Source: Aselliscus stoliczkanus (Eukaryota > Chordata > Mammalia > Chiroptera > Hipposideridae). From it: a stretch of DNA of 64,000 nt. This document shows, piece by piece, positions 49,601-61,600 of this stretch. How positions within the stretch are numbered: the stretch's first letter is position 1; every line of letters starts with the position of its first letter. Location of the stretch: NCBI GenBank assembly GCA_033961575.1, contig CM066728.1, positions 180,721,678-180,785,677 of the forward strand, read 5' to 3'. A program made the translations under genes and the position numbers. A model generated the notes under the pieces. The model worked only from the letters and a program-made list of their open reading frames with translations. It did not search any database and had not been told where the DNA came from.

Positions 49601-52600
49601 CCTTTGGTTTTAACTAGCTGGTCTTCATATTTAGTTCTCATTTTGCTCGTATTCACTAAATTTTGAGAACTTTCCCCAGTAGTTTTTACTGTAATGGGAA
49701 TCCTCATTTTTTTTAAATAAAAGAAAAAACAATATTTATGTTGCTGTTTATTCTCCAGTTACCATATAACGGCTGGTTTTTATTTTTCTTTTTATGTCTT
49801 TGGGATAGGTTTTCTCTGATTATGACATGAAGTGGGAACATTTAAGCAAAGGACTATAAAAACAACTAATCTAAGATTCAACATTACTGGCTAGTTGGTG
49901 TGCCAGATTTTTCCTAGTGTGTTTAATGTTGAGAGAGACTCCAATAAATGTATTTTATCACTAGTGGATGGATAGGTTTGAAGAATAAATTAGTTTTAGA
50001 AAATAAACACCAAAATGTGATCATCTGATATGAATAGTGTCGAAGAAACTTCACAGGCAATCACAAGTCTTAAACATTGTGAGAGGACTTGAAACTATTT
50101 CACAAAATCCTCACCAGGTGTTCTGCTTGAGTTATTACTGCTCTGCTTTACATTTCAAAGGAAAAGCCATCATCTGGTAAGAAAATGTCCTTTTTGTTTC
50201 AGGCGTGTTGAAGAGAGTGGAATGGCTCTTGGAACTGATGGGTTATATCAGAAATATTGCTTACCAGTCAACATCTGTTCAGAACGTGGCTCTTGATGAG
50301 GTACAATCTCGAGGAGTAATTTGTAGCTTTCTTAAAATATAGAATTGGTATTTGTTCTCCCAAAAGAGGAAAATGTTGCTGCTTGTAGCTTTCTTTCCTT
50401 CCTTCAATTTTGGGAAATAAAAATGGTGACAACTCTGATGTCACAAGGAAATGGATGTTCTTACCAGGCTCTTGGAGACACTCAGGGTGCTCTTTGAAAA
50501 ATATTTCCAACAGCATATGTTACTTGACAGGCAGCAAACAAAGGACATTGGAGAAGGGAACCCAGGGTCCCGTATACTTGGACTTGATCCCACAAAGGAG
50601 GTGGTATCCAGGGCCCTCGCCTCCCAACTGGCACAGAGTATGGCTTCACATGCCTGGTTTGAAGAAATTCCTGGAGTATATGCGAGTAATCTGTGTGTGT
50701 GCCAATACTTACAAGTATGTGTGCATATATTAGAGAGGAGTTTTCAGCATGCCTTCAAAAGGCCTATAACCCCAAAAAGGTTAACAACCACTGGTATTGG
50801 GTGAATTAAAAAAGAAAAGAATTAAATGATGACAGCTCTTTCCCACTCTCCTCATTTTCTTTTCTTTTTTTTTTTTTAAATTAGCTTCAGGTGTACAGCA
50901 CAGTGCAATAGTAGCTGCCCACTGTGCATTTTTTAGGGGTAGAATTTTTTTTCTGTAGGAATGCTTCACATGTTTCCTTTGTAAAGTAAAAATGTGCACA
51001 GCCTGGGATGTTGTTTGAAATTCTGCCCTGCTTTTCTGAAGATTTGTGTCTGTGTTCGAAATTTTAGTGAGATTAGGAATTTTAAGAGATTGGGGAGTAC
51101 TTTCTAAACTTTTTTTTAAATGAGCATAATGTGTCCTCTTTTTCTTCTGATCGCCTAAGCTTTTATTAGCTCTCTCTGTTTTCTTACAAAAATCTTTTAA
51201 GACCTAGAAAATACTGGGCCGGCCGAGTGGCTCAGTTGGTTAAGAGCTAGCTCAAGAGTGCGAGCTGAGCTCTGAGCAACAGCTGTTCGAGGCCAGCCCG
51301 AGCTGAGCTGCCGTTGAGCTGCCAACAGGTGGCAAGGATGGCTCAGCTAAAAAAAAAAAAAAAAAAGAAAAACAAGCAGAAAGAAGTGTAATTTAAATCA
51401 CAGAAACCCAACAACTCAGAGGTAGCGCCTGTTACCACCATTTCTACAATTGTCTAGATTAGTCTAAAATCAAATGGATGGATTCTAGCCAAATTGTTCA
51501 AATAAATGAGGAGAGTCATTTGTTATTGTTTAAAAATAGAATCAAATGATAAATATTTTGTAAAATCAGTTTAGCCACATAAAAATAAATCTAAATATCC
51601 CTCTCCATTATCACTCTTAATTAATTGTTTAATCCTTTGAAAACACCAAAACAGAGGACTATTTGGACCTCAATATGATTAGGAATTAAATAAATTGTTT
51701 CTCCTCAAATGTTATAGCAATAATAATGAAACTGTTGGGCCTGCTGTCTTCACAAGAGAGGATCCCAAAATACCTGGCAAAGCCGTAAAATTTCTCTTTA
51801 TTAAGTATGGAAACAGAGTTTGTTCTTCAGCCCAGTTCCTCTTCTGGGGTAGAGGAGGAGGAGGGGTTGAGTAAAGGGGAAGATGACATTGCATCACGAT
51901 GGGGGCTGTGTATATGAACATGTATAACTTTGAATTGTTAAAACATGTGACCTAGCCTTGTTTCTATTTCCATTGTAGGCTTTGGACTTCCTGTTGCTAG
52001 TATTTGCAAATGCAGTAGTTGCATGGGCAGACCATGCTGCCCCTCTCCTCCTCGGCCTCAGTGCCAGTTGGTTGCCATGGCATCAGGAAAATGGCGCGGC
52101 TGGGCCAACGTCAGACTTCCTTGGCAGAAGTCCAGTGCACAGGGTCACTCTGCAGGAGGCTCTCACTCTCCTTCCTAGTAGCATGCTTCTTCTGCTGCAG
52201 AAAGAGCCATGGAAGGAACAGACCCAGAAGGTAAAGTTGTCAGCCACCTGCTTATCAGAGCAGGCGGCCATTTTCTCCTCAGCAATTTCTGCTGTAGATT
52301 GGAAATGGGAGTTAAGTGAAACTTGAATCACACCACAGGCTTTCATACTCAGACCTGATTCTCAGCCAGATGCAGAGCCTCAGAGATTGAGGCTAGCCCT
52401 CTGGCTAACTGCTGATTGAAACAACAACAGAGACCACAGTGGCAACTTGTTTACAATTGGGAGTGAGATGGAAAGAAAAGCTTATTCTTGCATTCATTTA
52501 TTGAAGGCATATGTGTTCTTGATCCTGGAGGTGAAACGATGAGTAAGTCTCTGAGAGCTTAGAGTCTCAGAATGAGGACAGAAGGGAGGCAAGTTCAAGA

Positions 52601-55600
52601 ATACAAGATGGTATGATAAAGGAGGTTACAAGCGTGATAAGTAAAGGAGAGGGGTGATCAACAGTGCCTGCGGTTGGGTCAGAAACTCTCCTGAGGGAAA
52701 ATGTGAACCTGAAACATCCATCTTGTAGTGTAGTTAGGTTCCCCACAGCTCATTCCATCTACAGCTATGTTCTAAGTGCCAGTCGTGTTCTTGGCCTGTG
52801 CTAAACACCGTGGGGAGATCTGCAAAGGTCTAATGTCATCACCCTTACCCTCAGGAAAATCTAAACTGTAGGAAACATCTTTTGGTTTTTGATACTAACA
52901 TCCCTCAGGCTCCTAGCTGTCATGCAGAGCATATGAAAGTACTGTGTTTCCTATAATTCTCATTACATGGCTCTGACCCATCTTTATTTTAATACAGTTC
53001 TTTTAAAGATTCTTTTTGTGAATCCCGTTTCATCAAAATTGGATTTTTATGAGGTTGAAAGCTTAAAACTAACTTTATGTGGCTTATTCTTAAAACCTAA
53101 ACACTAGTCTGTAAAAATACGTCTGAACAGTGAACCCACAGTTTAGCTATGCACCACTCCACAGAGCATCTCCATCAAAATGCCTTTGTTTCCTTAAACC
53201 TGATAAGCATTAGCAGTGTTGTCCCAAATTTTCTGTTTTATTTTTAATCAAAATAAATTTCAATGTGATATCCACTCATGTTGTTTCTGGCCTGGGACTC
53301 CATGTTCACTTTGGACTACAATGTAGATAGCCTGCATCTATTATGTATGTGTAGTGTTTGATTTATTTACTTTACCAGTAGGATATTTTTTTAAAAAACT
53401 GAAAAAAAGGAAATACATGAAGAAAAACATTTTAATTAAAGAGGGAATTAGGAATATTTTCTTTTTCTATCTATTTTGCACTTTTTTCAACCCAGCTTCT
53501 GTGTCCAAAGTTAAAATTAGTCAAAACTAGCAACGTTCAGGCATCAATGAAATTACTCTCTCTCCGATTCAAAAGCAGTTTTGGCCATACCCCATAAAAT
53601 CAGTCAAACTCATGAATACCAGGAGTTTCTACCTCATTTCCAAAGTTTATTTGCAGTTAACTCACTTGGCTCTGCCTAGTAAATTATTTTGTGCTTTTCT
53701 CTTGCATTTCACCTACCTGTTTTATATCCATTTGGGCATAAACTGTTTTTATCTACAGAAACATATTTTACAGACAAGGGCTTACATCTGATGAGTTTCC
53801 CTACTTACTGCCCAGCTTAGGAGCCTAGGCCTGGATGCACGCAGACCCAGGTGGCAGGCAGCATGATGCAAAGAAAGAGTATGAGGCTTTGCAGCCATGT
53901 GTACTTGGGTCCCAGTCTTGACTCTGCTATTCATTGGGAGTGCAAGTGGGCAAGGTTCTTGAAGTGCCTGGACCTTTCAGAGTAATGAGAGAGAATGTCC
54001 ATAGCACGCAGGAGGCCCTTGGGGCCCATGTCTACTTCACTCTTCTTTTTTTTTCAAATTCTTTTATTCTGAAATAAACATTTTTTTTTTAAATTAGTTT
54101 CAGGTATACAACACAGTGCAAGTAATACTTTTTACCCCTTAAAGTGACAACCCCCTCCCCCAATTCTCCACCCCACTCCTCCCCCCATATCATACTATCT
54201 ATTACAATTCCTTTGACTCCCTTCCACAGTATAATCCACATCCCGTGACTATCTCTACATTCAATTACAGTTGGCATACAATATTATACAACATCAGTTT
54301 CAGGTGTACAGTGCAGTGATCAAGCCTCTACTCCATCCATCAAGTGGTCTCCCTAACAAGACATGTGACCATCTGACACCCCACAAAATATTTACAACAT
54401 TATTATATTCCCCGAACTGTCTTTCGTATCCCTGTGGCAATATTGTAGTTACCTATTTATGGCCCCTTCTCCCTCATCCCCTCCCCCCTCCCAACTAGCA
54501 ACCCTGTTTTTCCTCTGTACCTGAGACTGTTTCCGTTTACTTTGCTCGTTCATTCAGTTTTTCAGATTCCACATATAAGTGAGATCATATGGTATTTGTC
54601 TTTCTCTGACTGACTTATTTCACTTAACATAATAGTCTCTAGGTCCATCCATATCATTGCAAATGGTACAATTTCATTCTTCTTTATAGCAGAATAATAC
54701 TCCATTGTACAAATGTACCACAGTTTCTTTTTTTTTTTTTTTTTTTTTTTGAGGGCAGTGCCACTGGCCCTCATATGTGGGACCGAACCTGGGCCGCTGG
54801 CTTCCCAGGCCAGCGCTTAACCACCGCGCCACTCAGCCGGCCCTTAATGTACCACAGTTTCTTAATCCAGTCATCTACCAATGGGCATTTTGGTTGTTTC
54901 CAAGTCTTGGCTATTGTAAATAGCACTGCAATAAACATAGGGGTGCACATATTTTTTTGAAGTAGCATGGTGCATTCCTCTGGGTAGATACCCAAGAGTG
55001 GAATTGCTGGGTCATACGGTAGTTCCATTTCCAGTTTTTTGAGATACTTCCATACTGATTTCCATAGTGGCTGCACCAATCTGCAGTCCCAGCAACAGTG
55101 AACCAGGGTTCCCTTTTCTCCACAACCTCCCCAGCACTTGTTGTTTGTTGATTTATTGATGATAGCCATTCTGACCGGAGTGAGGTGGTATCTCATTATG
55201 GTTTTTATTTGCATTTCTCTGATGATTAGAGAGGTTGAACATTTTTTCATATGCCTGTTGGCTATCTGTGTGTCCTCTTTAGAGAAATGCCTTTTCATAT
55301 CCTCTGCCCATTGTTTAATTGGGTTGTTTGGTTTTTTGGTGTTGAGTTGAATGAGTGTTTTATAAATTTTGGATATCAACCCCTTATCAGATATATCGTT
55401 TGCAAATATCTTCTCCCATTCAGTATGCTGCCTTTTTATCTTATTGATGATTTCCTTTGTTGTGAAAATACTTTCTTAAGTTTGATGTAATCCCATATGT
55501 TCATTTTTTCTTTTATTTCCCTAGCCCAAGGGGATATATCAGTAAAAATATTACTCAGGGTAATGTCTGCAAACTTACGCCCTGTGTTTTTCTAGGAGTT

Positions 55601-58600
55601 TTATGGTTTCAAGTCTTACATTTAAGTCTTTAATCCATTTTGAGTTTGTTCTCGTATATGATGTAAGTAGGTGGTCCATTTTCATTTCTTTGCACATGTC
55701 GGTCCAATTTTCCCAGCACCATTTCTTTAATAGACTATCTTTACTCCAGTGTAAATTCGTGCTTCCATTGTCATAGATTAAATGACCGTATATAAATGGG
55801 TTTATTCCTGGGCTCTCTATTCTGTTCCATTGGTCTATGTCTGTTTTTATGCCAGTGCCATACTGTTTTGAGTACTGTAGCCTTGTAGTATGTTTTGATG
55901 TCAGATAGTGTGATGCCTCCCACTTTGTTCTTATTTCTCAAGATTCCCTTGGCTATTTGGGGTCTTTTATGGTTCCATATAAATTTTAGGATGCTATGTT
56001 CTATTTCTGAGAAAAAATGTCCATGGTAGTTTGATTGGAATTGTATTGAATCTATATATTGTGTTAGGTAGTATTGACATTTTGACTATATTAATTCTTC
56101 CTATCCATGAACATGGTATGTATTTCCATCTATTTGTATCTTCTTTGATTTCTCTGTTCAGTGTCTCATAATTTTCTGAGTACACGTCTTTTACTTCTTT
56201 AGTTAAATTGATTCCTAGATATTTTATTGTTTTTGAAGCAATTGTAAAAAGGATTGATTTCCTGATTTCTTCCTCTGATAGTTTATTATTGGTGTATACA
56301 AATGCAACTGATTTCTGAATATTAATTTTGTATCCTGCCACCTTACCAAATTCATTTATCAGTTCTAGCAGTTTTTTGGTGGAGTCTTTGGGATTCTCTA
56401 TATATAGTATCATGTCATCTGCATATAATGACAATTTTACTTCCTCTTTTCCAATTTGGATGCCTTTTATTTCATTTTCTTGTCTGATTGCTGTGGCTAG
56501 AACTTCCAGAACTATGTTGAATAGAAGTGGTGAAAGTGGGCAGCCCTCTCTTGTTCCTGATCTTAAGGGGAAAGGTTTTAGCCTTTCCCCATTGAGTACA
56601 ATGTTTGCTGTGGGTTTATCATATATGGCCTTTATTATGTTGAGATATGATCCCATTATTCCCACTTTGCTAAGAGTTTTTATCATAAATGGCTGCTGGA
56701 TTTTGTCAAATGCTTTTTCTGCATCTATTGATATGATCATATGATTTTTCTTTTTCATTTCGTTAATGTGATGTATTACATTAATTGATTTGCAGATATT
56801 GAACCAACCTTGCATACCAGGAATGAATCCCACTTGATCATGGTGTATGATATTTTTAATGTGATGCTGAATTCAGTTTGCTAGTATTTTGTTGACAATT
56901 TGTGCATCTACTTTCATTAGGGATATCGGCCTGTAGTTTTCCTTTTTTGTAATATCTTTGTCTGCCTTAGGAATCAGGGTGATAGTGGCTTCATAGAAAG
57001 AGTTTGGGAGCCTTCCCTCCTTCTGTATTTTTGAAATAGTTTGAGGAGAATAGTTATTAATTCTTTTTTGAATGTTTTGTAAAATTCACCTGTGAAGCCA
57101 TCTGGTCCAGGACTTTTGTTTGTTGGAAGATTGTTGATTACTGATTCAATTTCTTTGGCAGTAATCAGTCTGTTCAGAGTTTCTGTTTCTTTTTGGTTTA
57201 GACTTGGTAGATTGTATGCTTCTAGAAATTTATCCATTTTTTCCAGATTGTCGAATTTGTTAGCATATAGTTGCTCATAGTATTTTCTTAAAATTTTCTG
57301 TATTTCTGTGGTATCTGTTGTCACTTCTCCTCTTTCATTTCTGATTTTATTAATTTGGGTCCTCTCTCTCTTTTTCTTGGTTAGTTGTGCTAAGGGTTTA
57401 TCGATTTTGTTTATCTTTTCAAAAAACCAACTCTTGGTTTCATTGATCTTTTGTATTGTTTTTTTGTTCTCTATTTCATTTATTTCTGCTCTGGTCTTTA
57501 TTATTTCCTTCCTTATACTCTCTTTAGGCTTGTTTTACCATTCTTTTTCGAATTCTCTTAGGTGTAAAGATAGTCTGCTGGTTTGAGATTTTTCTTCCTT
57601 CTTTAGGTAGGCCTGCACTGCTATGAACTTCCCTCTTAGGACTGCTTTCGCTGCATCCCAGAGATTTGGGGTCATGGTGTTTTCATTTTCTTTTGTCTCG
57701 AGGTATCTTTTGATTTCCTCCTTGATCTCATTTTTGACCCACTCACTATTTAGTAGCATGTTATTTAGCCTCCATGTATTTGTAAGCTTTCCAGATTTCT
57801 TCTTATAATTGATTTCTAGTTTCATAGCATTGTGGTCAGAGAAGACACTTGATATGATTTCAGTCTTCTTAAATATGTTGAGACTTGTTTTGTGGCCTAA
57901 CGTAGTCTATCTTGGGAACTGTTCCATGTGCACTTGAAAAGAATGTATATTTTGTAGCTTTGGGGTGAAATGCTCTAAAAATATCAATTAAATCCAGCTG
58001 GTCTAAACTGTCATTTAAAGCCACTGTGTCCCTGTTGATTTTCAATCTGGAGGATCTGTCCATTGGTGACAACGGGCTGTTGAAGTCCCCTACTATGATA
58101 GTGTTACTGTTGATCTCCATCTTTATGTCTTCAAAATCTGTTTTGTATATTTAGGAGCTCCTATATTGGGTGCATAGATGTTTACTAGGGTTATGTCCTC
58201 TTGTTGAATCAATCCCTTTATTATTATGTAGTGTCCTTCTTTGTCTTTTATTGTAGTCTTCATTTTAATATCTATTTTGTCCAAAATAACTATTGCTACT
58301 CCAGGTTTTTTCTCATTTCCATTTGCATGAAATATCTTATTCCATCCCTTTACTTTCAGTCTATGTGTATCTTTTGATCTGAGATGAGTCTCTTATAGAT
58401 AGCATATGCATGGTTCCTGTTTTCTTATCCACTCAGCCACTCTGTGTCTTTTGATTGGAGCATTTAGCCCAGTCACATTTAAAGTGATTACTTGATAGGT
58501 GCATATTTATTTTCATTTTGTTATTTGTGTTTCTTGTCTTCCTGGGTTAGCTTGTTTTCCCCTTTCTTCTGTTTAAAAAAGCCCTTTTAACATTTCCTGC

Positions 58601-61600
58601 AATGCTGGCTTGATGGTAATGAATTCCTTAAGCTTATTCTTTTCTGAGAAGCTCTTTATCTCTCCTTCAATTTTAAGTGATAGCCGTGCTGGGTAGAGCA
58701 ATCTTGGTTGTAGACCTTTATTTTGTGTCACTTTGAATATCTCCTGCCACTCCCTTCTGGCCTGCAGAGTTTCTGTAGACAAGTCAGCTGTTAGTCTTAT
58801 AGGAGTTCCTTTGTATGTAACCTGCTGTCTTTCTCTTGCTGCTTTTAGGATTCTGTCTTTGTCTTTAAGCTTTGCCATTTTAACTATGATGTGTCTTGGT
58901 GTGGGCCTGTTTGGATTCAGCCTGTTGGGAACTCTGTGCACATCCTGGGCTTGTATGTCGATTTCCTTCACCAGGGTAGGGAAGTTTTCAGTCATTATTT
59001 CTTTAAATACATTCTCAATCCCTTGCTTCTTCTCTTCTCCTTCTGGTATTTCTATGATGCGATTGTTCTTGCATATCATGTTGTCCCAGAGGTCTTTTAA
59101 ACTATTTTCATTCTTTTTTATTCTTTTTTCTTTTTTGTTTTTCCAGCTGGGTGATTTCTGCTTTTTTGTCTTCTAATTCGCTGATCTGCTCCTCTGCTTC
59201 ATCTATTCTACTGGTGATTCCTTTGAGTGTGTTCTTCATTTCAGTTATTGTATTCTTTAGTTCTAACTTGTTGTTTTTTATGGTTTCCCTATCCTTCTTT
59301 ATTTCCTCGCTAAGTTCCTTAAACATTCTGATCATCAGTGTTCTAAACACTGTCTCTGAAAGTTTGGATACCTCTGTTTCATTTAGTTCCATTTCTAGAG
59401 TTTTCTTCTGATCTTTTAATTGGGACATGTTTCTTTGTTTCTTCATTCTGGCTGTCGTTCTGTGAATGCTTCGATGTATTAGCTAGATCACATAGAAAGA
59501 AGAGAGAAAAAAACAAGAGTTCGGGGGCTCTCCATCCTCTTTAATCTGCAGACCACTTGCTCAGCCATAGAGAGTCTCTGGGTGACTCAGCACCAGCTAT
59601 TGTGGGGAAGAGCTTAACATGTTATGCACTGGTCTCCCTCTCAGGCTTGTAGTGAGCTTTCTGCAATTAGCTGCTGTGTGCTCTGGCACTGTGCTCACTA
59701 CCCAAAAAAAAAAATCTTCACAAGTTGTTGCAGGTTGTCCGCTGCTGCAAAAGGACCCTCTGTGGCCTGCAGAGGTGTGGGCCAGGTACCAGGGGCTCAG
59801 GGTATCTCTGGCAACACAGCTCTAGGTGAGTGGGTCAGGCCCCCAAGGCACCACTTGATGTGATCAGTGGCCCCCACCGAGTCAGAGCAGCATAAACTTT
59901 GCACCAGCAACCAGCCCACACAAACTCACCAGGAAAGCCTCGATCAGATCATGCAGGAGCACAGCTCCCGGCCCAACATTCTCAGGAAAACTCCCCGTCT
60001 CAGCCTGTCCCAATCAGCTGCCCACAGATCAGGCTAAGCAGCCCAACAGTCATTCCCCAGCCTGGCAACTCTACACAAACAGTGCAGAGAGCGGGGACCC
60101 AAGGCAGCTCACGCACTCCTGAGTCTCAGTGAACAGCCTGATGCAGCTGGAGAGCACCCGTCCCGGCATTTCCCTGGCTATGCAGCAAAAGCAGGGCGGA
60201 GGGTGGGGACCCAATGCGGCCTGTGTATTCCTGCGTCTTAGTGCACAGCCTGATGGAGCTGGAGGGCACCCGCCCAGCATTTCCCTGGCAACGCAGCACA
60301 AGCAGGGTGGAGAGTGGGGATCCAACGCAGCTCGCACACTCCTGCATCTCAGTGAGCAACCTGTTGGGGCCAGAGGGCACCCGCCCAGCATTTCCCTGGC
60401 AACGCAGCACAAGCAGGGTGGAGGGTGGGAATCCAAGGCCGCATACGCATCCTCGAACGCACTCCTGCGCCAATTTCACCAGACCAATGGGATCCCGGAT
60501 CTGACCCTCTGTGGGAGGACCCAACCCTGAAAAAATGGCGACCCCCTGTACACCACTCGTGTGCAAGCTCCACACCAGGGGAACAATGGTCCCAAAACCT
60601 CCAGTTGCTCAGTTCAGTCCTTCCCCACAGGCTCCTGAGCCCGGCTCACACAGCCACTCCCTCCAACAGGAAGCAGGTGAGTGCTCACTGGCGAGCGAGC
60701 ACATGCGCTGGCCCCTCTGATTCTCCAGCCGCCCTCAGCCTCACCGAGCTGGGCAAAGAGTCCTCACTAATTTCTACTGTCTGCTATCGTAGAACTCCTC
60801 TTCCTGGCAAAGCAACTCTGGGCTGCTGAGCTTGGAGTGGGGCCGGAGGGTCTCTCCCCCAACCGGAGAAGCCTCCCCACAGCTGGGGCGTCCCTCAATG
60901 GGGCTCACCCTCTCTCGTCTCTGCCCCTCCTACCAGAGTTGATGTGGCCTCCTCTTTAGGTCCTTCGTTTAGAGGTTCTGTTCATCTAGTGTTCAGGGGA
61001 TTTTCGAGGTTAAATGTTGTATAAATTATTTGTAATTTTGATGTGATCCTGGGAGGCAGTTGGGAAAGCATCCGTCTATTCTGCCATCTTACCGGACGTC
61101 TCTACTTCACTCTTAAAACATGTAGCAGGACTCAGGGTATTCAGCAAGGAGAGGAGGAAGTTTAACTTTGCTGGGTCATTTGACTAAATGCAAGCTGTGT
61201 TTGTCTTTAACATCTCTTGTGCCTGGTCCCCTTCTCATGTCCACTCCCCTAGCTGAGGCAGGTCTTGCCTAGCGACTGTTACACTGATCCACACATATGT
61301 GGCCCTGAGGGTCTGACTGATCTCGTGCTGGTAGTGGGGTTGTCTTCACTGATACTGTTCTTCATTTTCATCCTAGTTCATTGACTGGCTATTCAACCTC
61401 ATGGAAAGCCCTAAAGGAGCCCTCTCCGCAAAGTCCAGGGATCTTCTAAAAGGTAATTCTTCCCAGATTTATACCCAAGATAAGCAAAAACCTTCCAATA
61501 TTGTCTGTGCTGCAGAACAGCTTTCTATTTGGTTCCTGAAAGGGCTCATCTTGGTTTAGTTTAGAGAAGTAATCTGGAGCTGTTTCCAACATGGCATTTT

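Larger units (their letters stand above)
54045..61100 (-). mobile_element. Full-length L1 (about 6.9 kb plus nested SINE), decayed
   Basis: It is bounded by a perfect 14-bp duplication, TCTACTTCACTCTT, at 54031-54044 and 61101-61114. Read on the minus strand it has a 1.6-kb GC-rich 5' UTR, ORF1, ORF2 (endonuclease, reverse transcriptase, C-terminal Cys motif), a G-rich 3' UTR and an A-rich tail. Both ORFs carry frameshifts, so it cannot mobilise itself. It lies antisense in a FOCAD intron, as most surviving intronic L1s do. Confidence 0.93.
52231..61376 (+). other. FOCAD intron between window exons 14 and 15
   Basis: It is 9.1 kb, of which about 7.1 kb is one antisense L1 with a nested SINE. 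Without it the intron would be about 2.1 kb. 52231-54030 contains a MIR-like piece near 53880-54000 and otherwise unassigned sequence. Confidence 0.8.

Noticed and set aside
50451..50804. 117-aa + strand frame just after exon 13
   Set aside because: It is not continuous with FOCAD and lacks splice sites that would join it. A hAT-like end nearby suggests repeat origin, although I could not identify it.
55994..56833. 279-aa minus-strand frame as a host gene
   Set aside because: It is L1 reverse transcriptase (YADD motif) within a complete L1 bounded by target-site duplications.
60071..60575. Cys/Pro-rich 121-149 aa frames
   Set aside because: They are the repeated GC-rich L1 5' UTR read in several frames.
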